Source: Dasypus novemcinctus
Lineage: Eukaryota; Chordata; Mammalia; Cingulata; Dasypodidae
DNA: 64,000 nucleotides
Assembly: GCF_030445035.2 (NCBI RefSeq)
Contig: NC_080686.1
Span: 1,153,931 to 1,217,930 of the forward strand
Direction of reading: 5' to 3'
Shown piece by piece: positions 36,991 to 49,754 of this stretch; the first letter of the stretch is position 1; every line of letters begins with the position of its first letter. Below the pieces are notes generated by a model. It did not search any database, had not been told where the DNA came from, and saw only the letters and a program-made list of their open reading frames with translations. Position numbers and translations under genes: made by a program.

Positions 36991-38002
36991 GGTGGTAGCA
37001 GGAAAGGGAAGAGATGAGCTCAAGAAGAAGACTGAAACTTTGTGTAGTTGGAGATACAAGAGGAGAACCAGAATCAAGAACAAAATAATATTTCCATCTA
37101 CATTAAGCCCCACATTTAATCACAAACTAAATGTTTGAATTTATATCAATTTAAAAAGTCATATAAGGATTAATAGAATTTTAGCTAGTATGTACTTTCC
37201 ATTTTCTGCTTTCCAGTAAGATCTTTCCTTTCATTTTAATCTAAAGAAAAAATATATAGCAAAACAGGACTCCTTCTCTGCCTCTATTCTGTCTCCAACA
37301 CAGCCTCCTCTTTCTCTGCTCTCTATCTTAGGGAGGACAAGAAACTGAAGTCATCCATGACTCTGCCTAATTCCTCACTTCCTGCCCAGGCATCGGGACC
37401 TGGAGACTCCACCTCGATTTACATTTACATTTATAGATTTATTTACATTTCCCTCCCTCTCCCATTTCCACTATTCAGGCATCATCACTTCTGAGTTAAT
37501 CTCTCACCATAAAACCTCCTAAGAGAAAACAGGGCACCAAGAGTGTAGGGATTCTGTTTGGGGAGGATTACTAATGGAATTGAGTAAGGATATTGAAATA
37601 TTGTGAATGTGATTAATCCCATTGAATTGCATGCTTGGGAGTGGTTGGGATGGAAAGTTTATGATATATTCTCACAGTTAAAAGAATAAAAAGTACAAAT
37701 AAAGAGACAATGACAATTAAATATAATACATGATCTTGGATGTTGGATGGGGTATCTAGCAAGGGAGGAAAAAGAATCAAAGGAACATTATTGGTACATA
37801 AGAAAAAATAGAACATAAACTGTGAACTTTATATCAGTGCTAAATTTATGAACTTAGCTATTATTTAAGGTGGTTGCATAAGTGAATATCCTTCTTCCTA
37901 GGAAATGTACATTGAAGTATTGAGTGCTCAAGGAGCATGGTATATATACCCTTCAGTTAAGTGACCATAAAATGGATGGATGGATATAATGGGTAAATAG
38001 AA
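36991..38002. other. Mixed stretch, mostly unassigned
   Basis: From 36991 to about 37550 nothing is recognised; a pyrimidine-rich patch lies at 37270-37480. The part at 37560-37840 resembles an L1 tail (TTGTGAATGTGATTAATCCC near 37600). Confidence 0.4.
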
Positions 38003-38037
38003 GATAGGTAGGTAGGTAGTTAGGTAGGTAGATAGAT

Positions 38038-38088
<51 letters not shown>

Positions 38089-38089
38089 G
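38003..38089. repeat. GATA/GGTA tetranucleotide microsatellite
   Basis: A run of GATA units, with GGTA variants on its left side, spans about 87 bases. The right part is a nearly perfect (GATA) run of about 13 units. Confidence 0.95.
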
Positions 38090-38799
38090 ATACATAATGA
38101 TGTGGAAAATGTGGCAAAGTTGGATAGGGCTATGTAGGATTCTCTGTATGGGTTTTGTACTATTTTTGTAAATATCCTCTAACTTTTTTGTTAGTGATAT
38201 ATGGCTTATTTATTAATTTAATAAAGCTTATGTCTGAAAACATTTCAGAAATGTTATCACAAGCATATTATTAAGGTTGAAAACTGTTACAGGAAGTGAC
38301 CCAAGATTTCTCCTACAAGGCTAAACAAACTCTAAACTCCCTCCAACAAGGATATTAATAGTCCCATAATTTTTAATGCTGTGTGAAATATTTGAAAGAT
38401 TTGCTAAAACTGGTGTGAGCAGATGTATTAGAGATTTTGTTATCACAATGACATCACAATGACAAAATCATACAACAGAAAGTTATCTACCATACAAAAT
38501 TGCTGGAAATATCATGACAGTTTATTTTAGGACAACAGCATTAATTACTCATTAAAATACAAAATGTTCATTTATCTTAAAACATCTTGTGTTTTATGTG
38601 ATTTTTTCCATTTAATGTTGCAGATAACACCATTTAGAACATTGGTGGGGTCTGTTGTAGAGACCAAATATTTGACTGACAAACTCATATTCTTAATATG
38701 CAATAAAATGGGCATATATAGACATCCATTTTGTTTTTTGTACTCTCTACCGTAACTGTGTCATGTATTCCATAATCATTTCCATAAATGTGCTTATAC
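38090..38799. other. Unassigned AT-rich stretch
   Basis: No gene, RNA or clear repeat is visible. Confidence 0.4.
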
Positions 38800-40371
38800 A
38801 GTGAGAAACTAATCTTGTCCAGGAATGTTTTTAGCATCACTGTTAGCACAAGCCAAAGGTGGAAGCAACTCAAATGCCCATAACCTGATGAATAAACAAA
38901 ATGGCATATAGATATAATAGAAAAATATGCAGCTGTAAAAAAAGTAGTTACAATGAGAACTGAAACATGAGTGAATCATGAAACTTTATGCTAATTGTAT
39001 TAAGAATTAAATATATTTTGTAAAGTCATGTAGTTAATAATTATAATATAAGTCACCATAAAAAAGACTGAGGTTAGAGAATGGAAAGCTGAGGTTTAAC
39101 CTGCGCATAATTGGTAAACAGTTTTTTGTAAATCTTTGGTAATGAATAGAGATGGGGAAAGGATATCATGGTGTTTGAAACTAGTAGTGCTATTGTATGA
39201 TTAGGACAGTGGTGGAAAGGGAATGTCTAAGGTCATGGATATCACTAAAAGGAAAGCTAGAAACTGTAACATGGGACTGCACATGATAGTAAAACTTCAT
39301 GTCAAACATAAATATGAGTGACATTGCCTATATAAGACAGTTTTTACAAAATATAAATACAAATATACTGTATTATTATACACCTGTATAACTGATTTTT
39401 AAAAAGATATGGATAGAGAAAAATGTTACAGAATAATTCTTCATTTGCATTAAAAACCATTATGTTAAGTGAAATAATCAAGATTCAAAAATATTAGAGA
39501 ATTGCTCTTATATGAGATGTGTAGAATAATGAAGTTCACTGAGGAAAAAGTAGATTACAAGTTACCAGGGGCTTGGGGGTGGATGATGGGAAGTAAGGAG
39601 TTTCTATTTTGTGTGATGAAAAAGCTTGGTAATTGAGGGAGGTGATAACAGCACAACAAGGAGTTATACACTTACAAATGGTTAAAACAGAAGAGAAAAA
39701 AGACAAGGCAAAGGATTGTAACTTATTTCCCTTGGCTCCTGTGGAGCCCAGACTGTTCAGCTGTGGTTTTAAAGCAAGGATTCAGGGTCTCATTGCTGAG
39801 TTGGAAGTGATGGAAAATCACCCTCTATGCATACTCTGCATAGATTTACTTAAATACAGGTAAGAATATTTTCAAAGTTATGGATAAAAAGCTAACTTGG
39901 TATAACTTGAAGTGGAATCTCTTTACCTGGGTTATGGTGGTAAAAATGTGTGTGGAGCAGGAAAAGGCTTATGTAGAAAAATTCGTGTAGCTAGTGGAAA
40001 TATAAGCCCTTTAATACCCACAGCTTTTTAAAAATGTATTATTCATCAGCTGGTATTTGATGGAAATATTTGAAACTCACATGTGTTAAAAGAATGATAG
40101 TGCCACATGAACTTTTATTGCTCTCATGCACACAATCAGTATTCACAGATATAGATTAGCAATCGATTTTGAAGATAGGGAACACTCACCCATAAGCTCA
40201 GTGAAGCAAAATGGTGTTATTCATTCTTCTCCTTATGAAAACTTTGTCACAAAACTTTGCACTCATTATTATTATGCTTTGAGTTTTGTAAATAAAAACT
40301 GGTGTTTCTTCATTTGAATTTTATGCAGTACATATGTTAACAGAATAAAATTTAAATTTTTAAAAAATTGA

Positions 40372-40795
40372 CAAAGGACTAACGAAAACATTCAAAGGTT
40401 TAGTTGACAAGGACTGCACAACTCTGTGAAGAAAGTGAGAGCCACTGAGTATACACTTTGAATAGAATGTAAAAAGCATGGGACTCTATAACACAGTGAG
40501 CCATGTGGTGGAAGATGGACTGTGGCTAACAGTGCAAATAGAAGAGTGTTCTCTCATGAAGTATCACAGATGTACAATACTCATACTTAGTATTACTAAT
40601 AGGGGGGCATATGGAAAAAATACACCAAATATATGCAATGGACCATGGTGGTAATACTATATTTTTTCATAATCTGTAACAAATATTCCACAACAATGTA
40701 AGATTTTGGTTGAGGGGTGATATATGGGAATTCTGCACGTTACGCATGATTGTTTTGTAAGCTCAAAACTTCCATAATAAAAAATGGGGGGAAAA
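40372..40795 (+). mobile_element. L1 3'-UTR fragment inserted in the fifth unit copy
   Basis: About 420 bp match 36350-36750 and end in an AATAAAAAATGGG tail. The flanking sequence continues the long unit on both sides (before: TTTAAATTTTTAAAAAATTG; after: AATTGAATACTCTGCAC), so this is a discrete insertion. Confidence 0.75.
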
Positions 40796-42417
40796 TGAGG
40801 AAAATTGAATACTCTGCACTATGCACTATCTGCACAAGTGATATGATAACCTAATACAAGCTGAGGCTTGGAGCCAGTTAGACACATCTGGATTCTGAGT
40901 ATATTTGTAGGTATGGAAATGGGTGTCAGAAAGAGCAGAGGAGCTGACTCTGGGATGTTGGAGTATGCATGGGGAGGCAGGAATTGCCAGTGTAACAAGA
41001 GCAGCTGTGTTGGTCCTCATCAGCCTATTCCCTCAGCCAGGAAGGAAGGACAACACGGCGGTGGCTTCCTGACAGAAGCTGCAGCCCCACAGCCCGCCTG
41101 CCTAGAATTCCCATCGTTACTGAAAACTGCCCCCAAGCACATAAACCTCTTCCTCTCTCCCTCAGACAGGCCTTGCCTGAGGGACCTGATGCTGAAGCCA
41201 GCCCCGAGGAGGGGAAGTCAGGGAGCAGCCTGGTGCTAAGGACAAGAGGAGACAGGGAGGGTGCCCTCTGTGAAGTAAGAGACCTGGTGACCCACCTTGG
41301 GCTGATGTCCATCACGGAAGGTACTGCAGCAGGAGCGGCAGCAGTTCTGTCCCTCCTCAGCCTCTTTCCAGTCAGGGCAGAAAGGCAGCATGTCTGTCAC
41401 TTCCCTTCTCATCATTTGCGGCAGTCCCAGGACCCAGCAGCCCCTGCAGCCACTGGGCTCTAAAGCTCGCTCCGCGCCCCCCTCACATTGGCTCAGCAGG
41501 CACCCAGCCTTCAATCCACCAATAGACACTGTGGTTACAAGCTCCCAGCCAGTCATAACCTGCAGGATGACCCAAGCTCCTCACTGGTCTGCACCTCCGC
41601 CTCAAGCCCCAGGCCCTCCAGCGGGCTGTGACCCCGCCCATACATGCTCTGCCTATCTTCTGCCAACTGCCCTTGCCCTGAGTCCCAGCCATACTAGAGC
41701 TGAAAGGAAAGTAGTGAGAAGAGGTTGAAGAAGGGGCACCACGTCCAAGGTGGTGGAAGGAGGTGTAGGACCACCTGCTCTGGATTTATCCCTCCAGGTG
41801 TGTGTGGGTGTGGAGGGAACCATTCCCAGCCTGGACAGTGGCAGGATTCGTAGCCAACACGTGGCCGCTCCAACCCTCCTCCTCAGCCCGTTCCTCAGAC
41901 AGGGCGGAAGAGCAACATGGCGGTGGCTGCCCGGCAGGACCTGTGGCCCTGCCTTCCAGCAGTCATCATGGCCTCAGCGCGCCGTTGCCTGCCTCCCTTC
42001 AAACTCCCTTTTTCCCCTGCAGCTGCCACACCTGTGCATACATGTATGTACGCCCTCCCTCTCCCTCCCTCCCTCTCCCCTGTGGAGCTCAGTCAGAAGC
42101 GCTGCCCTGAGGAGGTAGGACAGGTATTGCAAGGAAGTCATGGCAGCTCCACTCGGGTAGAAGAGCAGCATGGTGGCATTTTGTTGTCACTCCCTGTAGG
42201 CCCTTGTAGCCGGTAGCCCCCATGGCTACTGAGCGCTAATGCTCACCCCTCCTGAACTCACAATCCCCTAAGACAATTGCAGCTCTTTGCACATTTTTTT
42301 TTTCTCAGAAAGGTCACTAACACAACTAGATTCTAGCGGTCACAGCTACTGATCAGGAGACACACCAGCAAAAGCCTCCTGCCTGCTAAGTGCTTATGCC
42401 ATTTCCCTAAGGAAAAC

Positions 42418-42720
42418 TGGATACCCCATTGGAGGGGTAACCAATAACAGCTGGAACCCTCCCCTTACCATTAACAAGGGAAAGAATAATTAATAGATTA
42501 AAGGGTGACCACAAAAGCCAAAGCCCTCTCTGTCTGCCTAGAGGAGCCTGTAATAAATCACAGTGTATATTTCCATCCTTCTCTTCCATTTCTCAGCAAG
42601 TTCTGTTCCTTTCCCCCATTTTCCAATAAATTCTTTTTACTACATAAACTAAACTGCAAGTTATTAAATTCATAGCCAAGAACATAGAGTAATCCAACAC
42701 TTTCCTGGCTTCAAATCTCT
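42418..42720 (+). repeat. LTR-like 300-bp insertion in the fifth unit copy
   Basis: The long unit is interrupted here: the sequence before 42418 matches 5840 and that after 42720 matches 5870. The insert has two AATAAA signals (about 42552 and 42626) and a pyrimidine-rich stretch between them, as in LTR R/U5 regions. No TATA box stands out and flanking duplications are unclear, so it could also be another short repeat. Confidence 0.4.
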
Positions 42721-42860
42721 CAGGGTTTGGTGCCAGGAAAGACCTCCATGGGCCTCTCTCCTAAGCTATATCTTGTCCAGGTCAATGGAGTGGGACTTTA
42801 AAACATTTCTGGAGGCTCATCCACCAGTAAACCCTGGGATTCCCATTGAGTGACACTGTG

Positions 42861-43127
42861 TAAGAGACAGGGATCAGTTTAGTTTTCACATAAAGATACT
42901 GAAAAGCAGGGAGGAAGAAAATATTAATTAATGTAACCCAGCAGACTACTGCCTCAGTCTCCCAGTCCAAAGTTAAGCAGGAACAAAGGAAACCACCTTA
43001 AGCCAGTCCTATAGCTGGTAAAAAGGATGCACACATGATTAATTGACTGCAATGGACTTTCTCTTACAAGCAATGGGACCACCATTTTTTCAGCTGGTGC
43101 TCAGCCAAAAGCTTATATGTTTTAGTT
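42861..43127. other. Unassigned spacer
   Basis: Nothing is recognised. The last 14 bases (43114-43127) are the left copy of the SINE target duplication. Confidence 0.4.
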
Positions 43128-43507
43128 TATTTTTTATCTCTCCCCTCCCCCCCCCACTCTGGTTGTCTGTTCTCTGTGTCTGTTTGCTGCATCTTCTTTG
43201 TCCAGCGGCACAGGAATCTGTGTTTCTTTTTGTTGTGTCATCTTGTTGTGTCAGCTCTCCATGTGTGCGGCACCATTCCTGGGCAAGCTGCACTTTCTTT
43301 TGCACTGGGTGGCTCTCCTTATGGGGTTCACTCCTTGCATGTGGGGCTCTCCTATGTGGGGACACCCCTGCATGGCAAGGCATTCCTTGTGCACACCAGC
43401 ACTGCGCATGGGCCAGCTCCATGCAGGTCAAGGAGGCCCAGGGTTTGAACCGTGGACCTCCCATGTGGTAGACAGACGCCCTAACCACTGGGCCAAGTCC
43501 ACTGCCC
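43128..43507 (-). mobile_element. DAS-III-type SINE (copy 6)
   Basis: It lies in minus orientation: the head is at the 3500 side (GGGCCAAGTCCACTGCCC in plus reading) and the T-rich tail at 43128-43140. The duplication TATATGTTTTAGTT is seen at 43114-43127 and 43508-43521. The two open frames of 111-142 codons across it are not genes. Confidence 0.95.
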
Positions 43508-43644
43508 TATATGTTTTAGTTCTGAAATCCTGACAATATGCATGCTAATTGCCTGCTATGGCATGGCTATTCACTACAATCAATATGAACAAACTGGTTT
43601 ACAATTAGTGCTCTGAAAGAGCAACATGTGCTTTAGTTTTGTAC

Positions 43645-45480
43645 TTTTGAAGATACATAGATCACAAAAAATGTTAAATTAAAAAATGGAAGAGGCTCCC
43701 ATATACCCCACACTCCATGCCCTCTCCTGCCACATCAACAACCTCTTTCATCATTGTGGCACATTCATTGCAATTGATGACACTTTTTGGAGCACTGCTG
43801 TACCACATGGATAATAGTTTACATTGTAGTTTGCATTCCCCCACAGTACATTCAGTGGGTTATGGCAGGATATGATATGTCCAACATCTGTCCCTGCAAG
43901 ATCATTTAGGAAACTCCAAGTCCTGAAAATTTCCCATGTCACATCACTTCTTCCCTCTACTTACCTTCAGCAACTACCATAGCCACTTTCTCCATGTCAA
44001 TGCTACAATTTCTTCAATTACTAAACACAATACTTCTATAGTAGAATACCAATATGTCCATTCTATCCATATTTTATTCTTCCATGCTGTGGACCCTGGG
44101 ACAATGATGTCCAATCCAACTCTATATTGAAAGGGGGCTTAGATCCCACATGGTGTTTTGATGTGATTCTCCTGCTTGCAGTTGTACACACTCTTGGGTC
44201 CCTAGTGTGGTGTTGACCATCTTCCCCTCCCTGTTAGCTGACCTGGGTAAGTCCAGTGAACTGGAGAGTAGGACTTGCACCTCTGCTGAGGCTCAGGGCC
44301 CAGTTGGTCTAGAGATTCAGTCTAGAGATTCATGTCTCCTGAGTATATAGTAAACCCAGAACCAACCACAGGTTCAGTAAAAGTGACAGAAGACACATGT
44401 GTAGAGAGGTCACACCTGAGTCTGACTCCATTACACTCAGGGACACAAATTCCAAAGTAGGACCCACTGACAGAAACTGAACTCCAGAACCATCAGCCAT
44501 GACCATAGAACCTGTGTGTCTCCATAGCCCTTGGGAGAACAAGTTAATTGTCTCTTATTTTAAAGATATATAGATCACAAAAAGTGATACACTAAAAAAT
44601 ACAAGAATGCCTTATACACCACACTCCATGAGCCACTCATCCCACATCAACAACCTCTTTCAACATTGTGGCACATTCAGTGCATTCGGTGGACATATTT
44701 TGGAGATCTGCTACACCACACAGATTATAGTCTACATTGTAGTTTACACTCACCCCCAGTGCATTCATGGGTTATGGCAGAATATATAAGGTCCTGCATC
44801 TGTCTCTGTAATATCATTCAGGACAACCCCAAGTCCCAAAAATGTCCCCACATCACACCTCTTTTTCCCTCTCTTGCCCTCAGCAAATCCTGTGACTGCT
44901 GTCTCCACATCAATGATACAATTTCTTGGTTGCTAGAGTCACAATAATACTATAGTAGAATAACAGTAAGTCCACACTAATATATATTTTATTCTTCCAT
45001 CCTGAAGACACAGGGATTGTGATGTCCACTCCACCTCTAACTCAAGAGGGGGCTTAGATCCCAAATGTTTAATGGGTGTGATTCATCTACCCATTGTTGT
45101 AGAAGTTGTAGACATTCCCGTCTCCCTGGTGTTGTGTCTTAACCTCTCTGTTAGCAGCACTCAGTAAGTCCAATGAACCAGATTTTAGTATTGCAAATTT
45201 GCTGAGTCTAAGGGCCCAGATGGCACATAGCCAGTCCAAAGAATAAAGTCTCCTTGGTATACAGCAATCCCAGCACCAACCACAGGTTAGTAAAAGTGAC
45301 AGAAGAGGAATGTGCAGAAAGGTCACATCTAAGTCCAACTTCATCACACTCAGGAGACCAATTCCAGAGTAGGGCCCACTGGCAAGTCCCTGAACTCCAG
45401 AGTCATCTGCCATGACTATAGAACCTGTGTGTCTCTGTAGCCCTCAGGAGCACCAGTACCTGGAGTTGTATCTCCTCACC
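43645..45480 (-). mobile_element. Two successive truncated L1 3' UTRs (tandem unit 1)
   Basis: Two pieces (about 43645-44550 and 44550-45480) each start with the same poly(A)-proximal block and run backward through the same internal order as 49755-50660. Both break off at about the same internal point (near the stretch CCTCAGGAG or CCCTTGGGAG). The second piece cannot be a simple continuation of the first because the start block is repeated. Confidence 0.75.
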
Positions 45481-45639
45481 TGGTGATTGAAAAGAATCTA
45501 AAGTGTTTAGTTTTGAAATCTTAACAATATACATGTTGAATTGCCCGCTATGGGGTAGCTTTTTACTATAGCCAATAGGAATTAAATGATTCCAGTTAGT
45601 CCTATGACTGAGCAACATGTGTTTAGTTTAGTTTTGTTT

Positions 45640-46500
45640 CTTTTAGTCATTCAAATTTATTACTCATGACAATGCAGGACAACAAAATACAACCAGTTTA
45701 GAAGATAATGGCAGTTTCATGTCTTGTAAATCCCATGCTTAACAAATGGTCCTGTAACCCCACTTGTACATATTTACTCAAGTGAACAGAAATTATTCCC
45801 ACAAATAATCTTGCCCCAAATGTTTAAGCAGCTTTGGGTTTTGACACCAAAAACTGGAAAAAAAATAAAAAAGGACATTAACAGTTGAAAAAAATGAGTG
45901 GAAAGAGAAAAGGCATTAAAACAAATAATATGGGGTCTGAGTGGCCTATGTCATCACAGAATAAAAAGACAGAGAAAGGGAGGTAATTGATTATTAAAAT
46001 GAGAGTCTTTGAGCCCCTAATCTACTTAAACAAAAAAGTAGGGAGAGAGGCCTCTCCAGAGCTGACAGGTAGCCAAGGCACATGCCATCAGGCAAAGAAT
46101 TCATAAGGCTAGGTTTTACTTAGGAAGATGAAGATGATGCAATGGACATGAACAATGCCAAAGAAGAGATCTGGAATGCATCTCCAGCCCTAGGTCCCTT
46201 TGACACAGTCCTGGAATTTTTTTACTCAGAAAGCCCTCTTAATTCCCTGGCACCCTGGCTCAACTAAGACTCTTACTACCAGCAATGCTTTGTTCAGGTT
46301 ACCTATCAGCAGGAGAGAGGATCTCACAACAGCCACAAGTAAGGCCCAGGCAGTCACCCTACAGGAGCCCTACAAAGCCACATACCTGAAAGGTCCCTGC
46401 CCCAACACCAACATCAAAAGGCCATTCCCTGCTCCTCCAGGAATTTGAGTATGGAAGAATTCTTATCCAACAGCATCACCTAGCGGTGACTTTTTGTTCT
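45640..46500 (-). pseudogene. Minus-strand retrocopy of an unrecognised gene (tandem copy 1)
   Basis: On the minus strand it ends with an AATAAA about 15 bases before its 3' end (plus-strand TTTATT at 45657), followed by T-rich sequence in plus reading. It matches 48497-49690 closely and 10330-11200 more weakly. Most of it looks like 3' UTR. A possible end of a coding frame lies near 46470-46500, where the three copies share a CACCGCTAGGTG-like stretch. No open frame is kept. The parent gene is unknown to me. Confidence 0.55.
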
Positions 46501-46564
46501 CATTTTCAGAGCTGTAGTTTATTTTTATTTTTTTATTTTTGCTTTTTTATTTAAAAATTTTATT

Positions 46565-48350
46565 GTATTTTTTGAAGATACATAGATCACAAAATATGTT
46601 ACATTAAAAATACAAGAGGTTCACATATACCCCACCCCCTATTCTTCCCACTCAACAACCTCTTTCATAATTGTGGCACATTCATTGGATTGGTGAATAC
46701 ATTTTTGAGCACAGTTAAACTTCATGGATAATGATTTACATTGTACTTTACACTCTCCCACAATACTTTCAATGGCTTATGGCAAGATATATAAAGTCCA
46801 ACATCTGTCCCTGCAATAGCATTTAGGACAACTCTAAGTCATGAAAATTCCTCCACATCACATCATTTTTTTCCCTCTACATGCCCTCAGCCACTACAGT
46901 GGTCACTTTCTCCACCTCAATGCTACAATATCTTACATTGCTAGACACAATTGTTCTATAGTAGAATACCAGTGAGTCCATTCTAATACATATTTTATTC
47001 CTCCATTCTGTGGACCCTGGGATGTTGATGTCCCCATCACCTCTAAATTGAGAGTAGGCTTATATCCCACATGGTGTTTGGATGCAATTCTCCTACTTGC
47101 AACTGTAAGCATTCCTGACTGCAGGGTATGGTGTTTGACAATCTTCACTTCCCTGTTAACTGACCTGGGTAAGTCCAACAAACCAGAGATTAGGAGTTGA
47201 AACTCTGCTGAGGCTCAGAACCCAGGAACCATTTGGCCAGTGTAGAGATTCATGTCTCCTGAGTATACAGCAATCCAGCACCAACCTCAGATTCAGTAAA
47301 AGTGACAGAAGAGGCATGTGTAGAAAGGTCATATCTGAGTCCAACTCCATCACACACAGGAACAGAAATTCCAAAGGGCCCATTGGAAGGGCCTGAATCC
47401 AGAACCATATGACATGACCATAGAATCTGTGTGTCTCCAGGAGCCATCAGTAGTGAAATTCATTGTCTTTACTTTTAAAGATATGTAGATCACAAAAAAA
47501 TGTTACATTAAATAGTATGAGCCTCCTCTATAACCCCAAACCCGACATCCCAAATCCTCCAACATCAACAACATCTTTCATCATTGTGGCATATTCAATG
47601 CATTGGGTGAATATATTTTGGAACTCTGCTACACAACACAGATGGTTATGGCAGGATATATAATGTCCTGCATCTGTCTCTGCAATATCATTCAGGACAC
47701 CTCCAAGTCCCCAAAATGACCCCACATCACAGCTTTTTTTCCCTCTCCTGCACAGAGCAAATCCTGTGACTGTTGTCTCCACATCACTGATACAATTTCT
47801 TGATTGCTAGAGTCACAATAGTACTGCAGTAGAATAATAGTAAGTCCATGCTAATATATATTTTATTCCTCCATCCTGATGACACAGGGATTGTGATGTC
47901 CACGCCACCTCTAAATCAAGAGGTAACTTAGATCCCATAAGGCTGATGGATGTGATTCATCTACCGGAAGATGCAGACACTCTCGACTCTGATGTGGTGG
48001 TGGATAAATTTTGCCACCCTATTAGCAGACCTTGGTAAGTTCAATGAACCAGAGATTAGGAGTTGCAAATCTGTTGAGACTAAGGGTCTAGATGGCATGT
48101 GGCCAGTCCAGAGATTAAAGTCTCCTAGATATACACCAACCCCAGTGGAAACAGCAGGTTCAGTAAAGTGACAGAAGAGACTAGTGCAGAAAGGTCTCAT
48201 CTAGGTCTCCATATCCCCTAGGAGCACAAATTCCAGAGTAGGAGCCATTGGGAGGGCCCTGAACTGCAGAACCATCTGCCATGACTGTAGAACTTGTGTG
48301 TCTCTGTAGCCCTCAGTAATACCAGTACCTGAGGTTGTGCCTACTCAGTT
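46565..48350 (-). mobile_element. Two successive truncated L1 3' UTRs (tandem unit 2)
   Basis: Same arrangement as at 43645-45480, shifted by about 2.9 kb (46570-47455 and 47455-48350). Small deletions differ between units, for example near 47640, where unit 2 lacks a stretch that is present at 44720-44770. Confidence 0.75.
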
Positions 48351-48496
48351 GGTGACTGGAAAGAATCTAAAGTGTTTAGCTTTGAAATCTTGACAATATA
48401 CATGCTGAATTGCCTGCTATGGGGTAGATTTTCACTACAATCAATAAGAATAATTGATTACAATTAGTCCTATGACTGAGCAACGTGTGTTTAGTT

Positions 48497-49690
48497 TTTT
48501 TTTTTTTTTTTTAGTAATTCAAATTTATTACCCAGGACAATGCAAAATGAAGCAATACAACTAGTTTGAAGATAATGGAAGCCTCATACCCTGTAAATCA
48601 TACACTTAACAAATGGTCCTGTAACCCCACTTGTACATATTTATTCAAGTGAACATAAATTATTTCCACAAAAAGTCCTGTCCCCAAATATTTCAGCAGC
48701 TTTGGTTTTGGTCACCAAGAACTGGAAATTATACAGAAGGTCATTAATCCGTGAAAATAATGGATGGGCACAGGAGAAAAGCCAGACACTTTAGTACAAA
48801 TAATAATGGGTCTGGGGAAGCAGACTTGGCCCAGTGGATAGGGCATTCATCTACCACATGGGAGGTCTGTGGTTCAAAGCCTGGGCCTCCTTTACCCATG
48901 TGGAGCTGGCCCATGCGCAGTGCTGATGCACACAAGGAGTGCCGTGTCGTGCAGGGGTGCCCCCCACGTGGGGGAGCCTCACGCACAAGGAGTGGGCCAT
49001 GTAATGAGAGCTGCCCAGAGTGAAAGAAAGTGCAGCCTGCCCAAGAATGGTGCCACACACATGGAGAGCTGATGCAGCAAGGTGATGCAACAAAAAGAAA
49101 CACAGATCCCATGCCGCTGACAACAGAAGCAGACAAAAAGAAGAACACGCATCAAATGAACACAGAGAACAGACAACTGGGGTCAGGGGGAAGGGAAGAT
49201 AAATAAATAAAATAAATTAAAAAAAAATAATAATGGATCTGAATGTCCCATCACATCACAGAAAAAAAAAAAAAGGCAGAGAATGGGAGGTACTTGTTAT
49301 TTAACAATGAACTCTCTGAGCCCCTCTTGTATTTACACACAAAAGTAAGGAGAGATGCCTCTCCAGAACTGACAGGTAGCCAAGACAGATGCCATCAGGC
49401 AAACAATTCACCAGGCCAGGTTTTACTTAAAAAGAGGGACATGATGCAGTTCCCTGGCAGCCTGGACCACCAGCAATGGTGTGTCCACGTAACCTATCTG
49501 CACAAGAGAGGGTCTCACAACATTCACAAATAAGGCTCAGGACAGCCACCCTACAGAGCCCCACACAGCCCCTTTCTTGAAGAGTCCCAGTCCCTCTTCC
49601 TACATTAAAAAGCCAATTCCATGTTCCTCCAGGAAATTTCAGAATGGAAGAATTCCTATCCAACACCACCACCTAGCGGTGGCTTTTTGC
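48497..49690 (-). pseudogene. Minus-strand retrocopy of an unrecognised gene (tandem copy 2), interrupted by a SINE
   Basis: It has a clean poly(A) tail on the minus strand, seen as 19-20 T at 48497-48516, with AATAAA just inside (plus TTTATT near 48526). A SINE splits it at 48815-49226. Relative to copy 1 it has lost roughly 90 bp around 49440. The tail shows that the ancestor entered by retrotransposition before the 2.9-kb block was duplicated. Confidence 0.65.
48815..49227 (+). mobile_element. DAS-III-type SINE (copy 7)
   Basis: Box A (TTGGCCCAGTGGATAGGGCA) and box B (GGTTCAAAGCCT) are present, and the tail is AAATAAATAAAATAAATT. The duplication ATAATAATGGGTCTG (48800-48814) recurs with one change at 49228-49241. 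It is absent from the matching place in tandem unit 1 (45950), so it is younger than the 2.9-kb duplication. Confidence 0.95.
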
Positions 49691-49754
49691 TCTTGCTTTC
49701 AGAGTTGTAGCTATTTTTATTTTTCATTTTTATTTGAGTTTTTAAATTTAAATA

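Larger units (their letters stand above)
38800..42860 (+). repeat. Diverged fifth copy of the long unit (end of one unit plus start of the next)
   Basis: In order it shows the late anchors (38895 matches 8195; 39850 matches 9370), then the common start (40130), then early anchors (40857 matches 4487; 41600 matches 5260; 42740 matches 5875). It therefore spans a unit-to-unit junction and is a leftover of a longer array. It is clearly more diverged than units 1-4 and has a richer CpG part at 41030-42200, in which a sub-block is itself repeated three or four times. It is interrupted by an L1 3' end and an LTR-like insert. Confidence 0.75.

Noticed and set aside
37613..37816. Minus-strand hydrophobic frame of 67 codons
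   Set aside because: It is antisense to an AT-rich L1-like tail; hydrophobicity follows from base composition.
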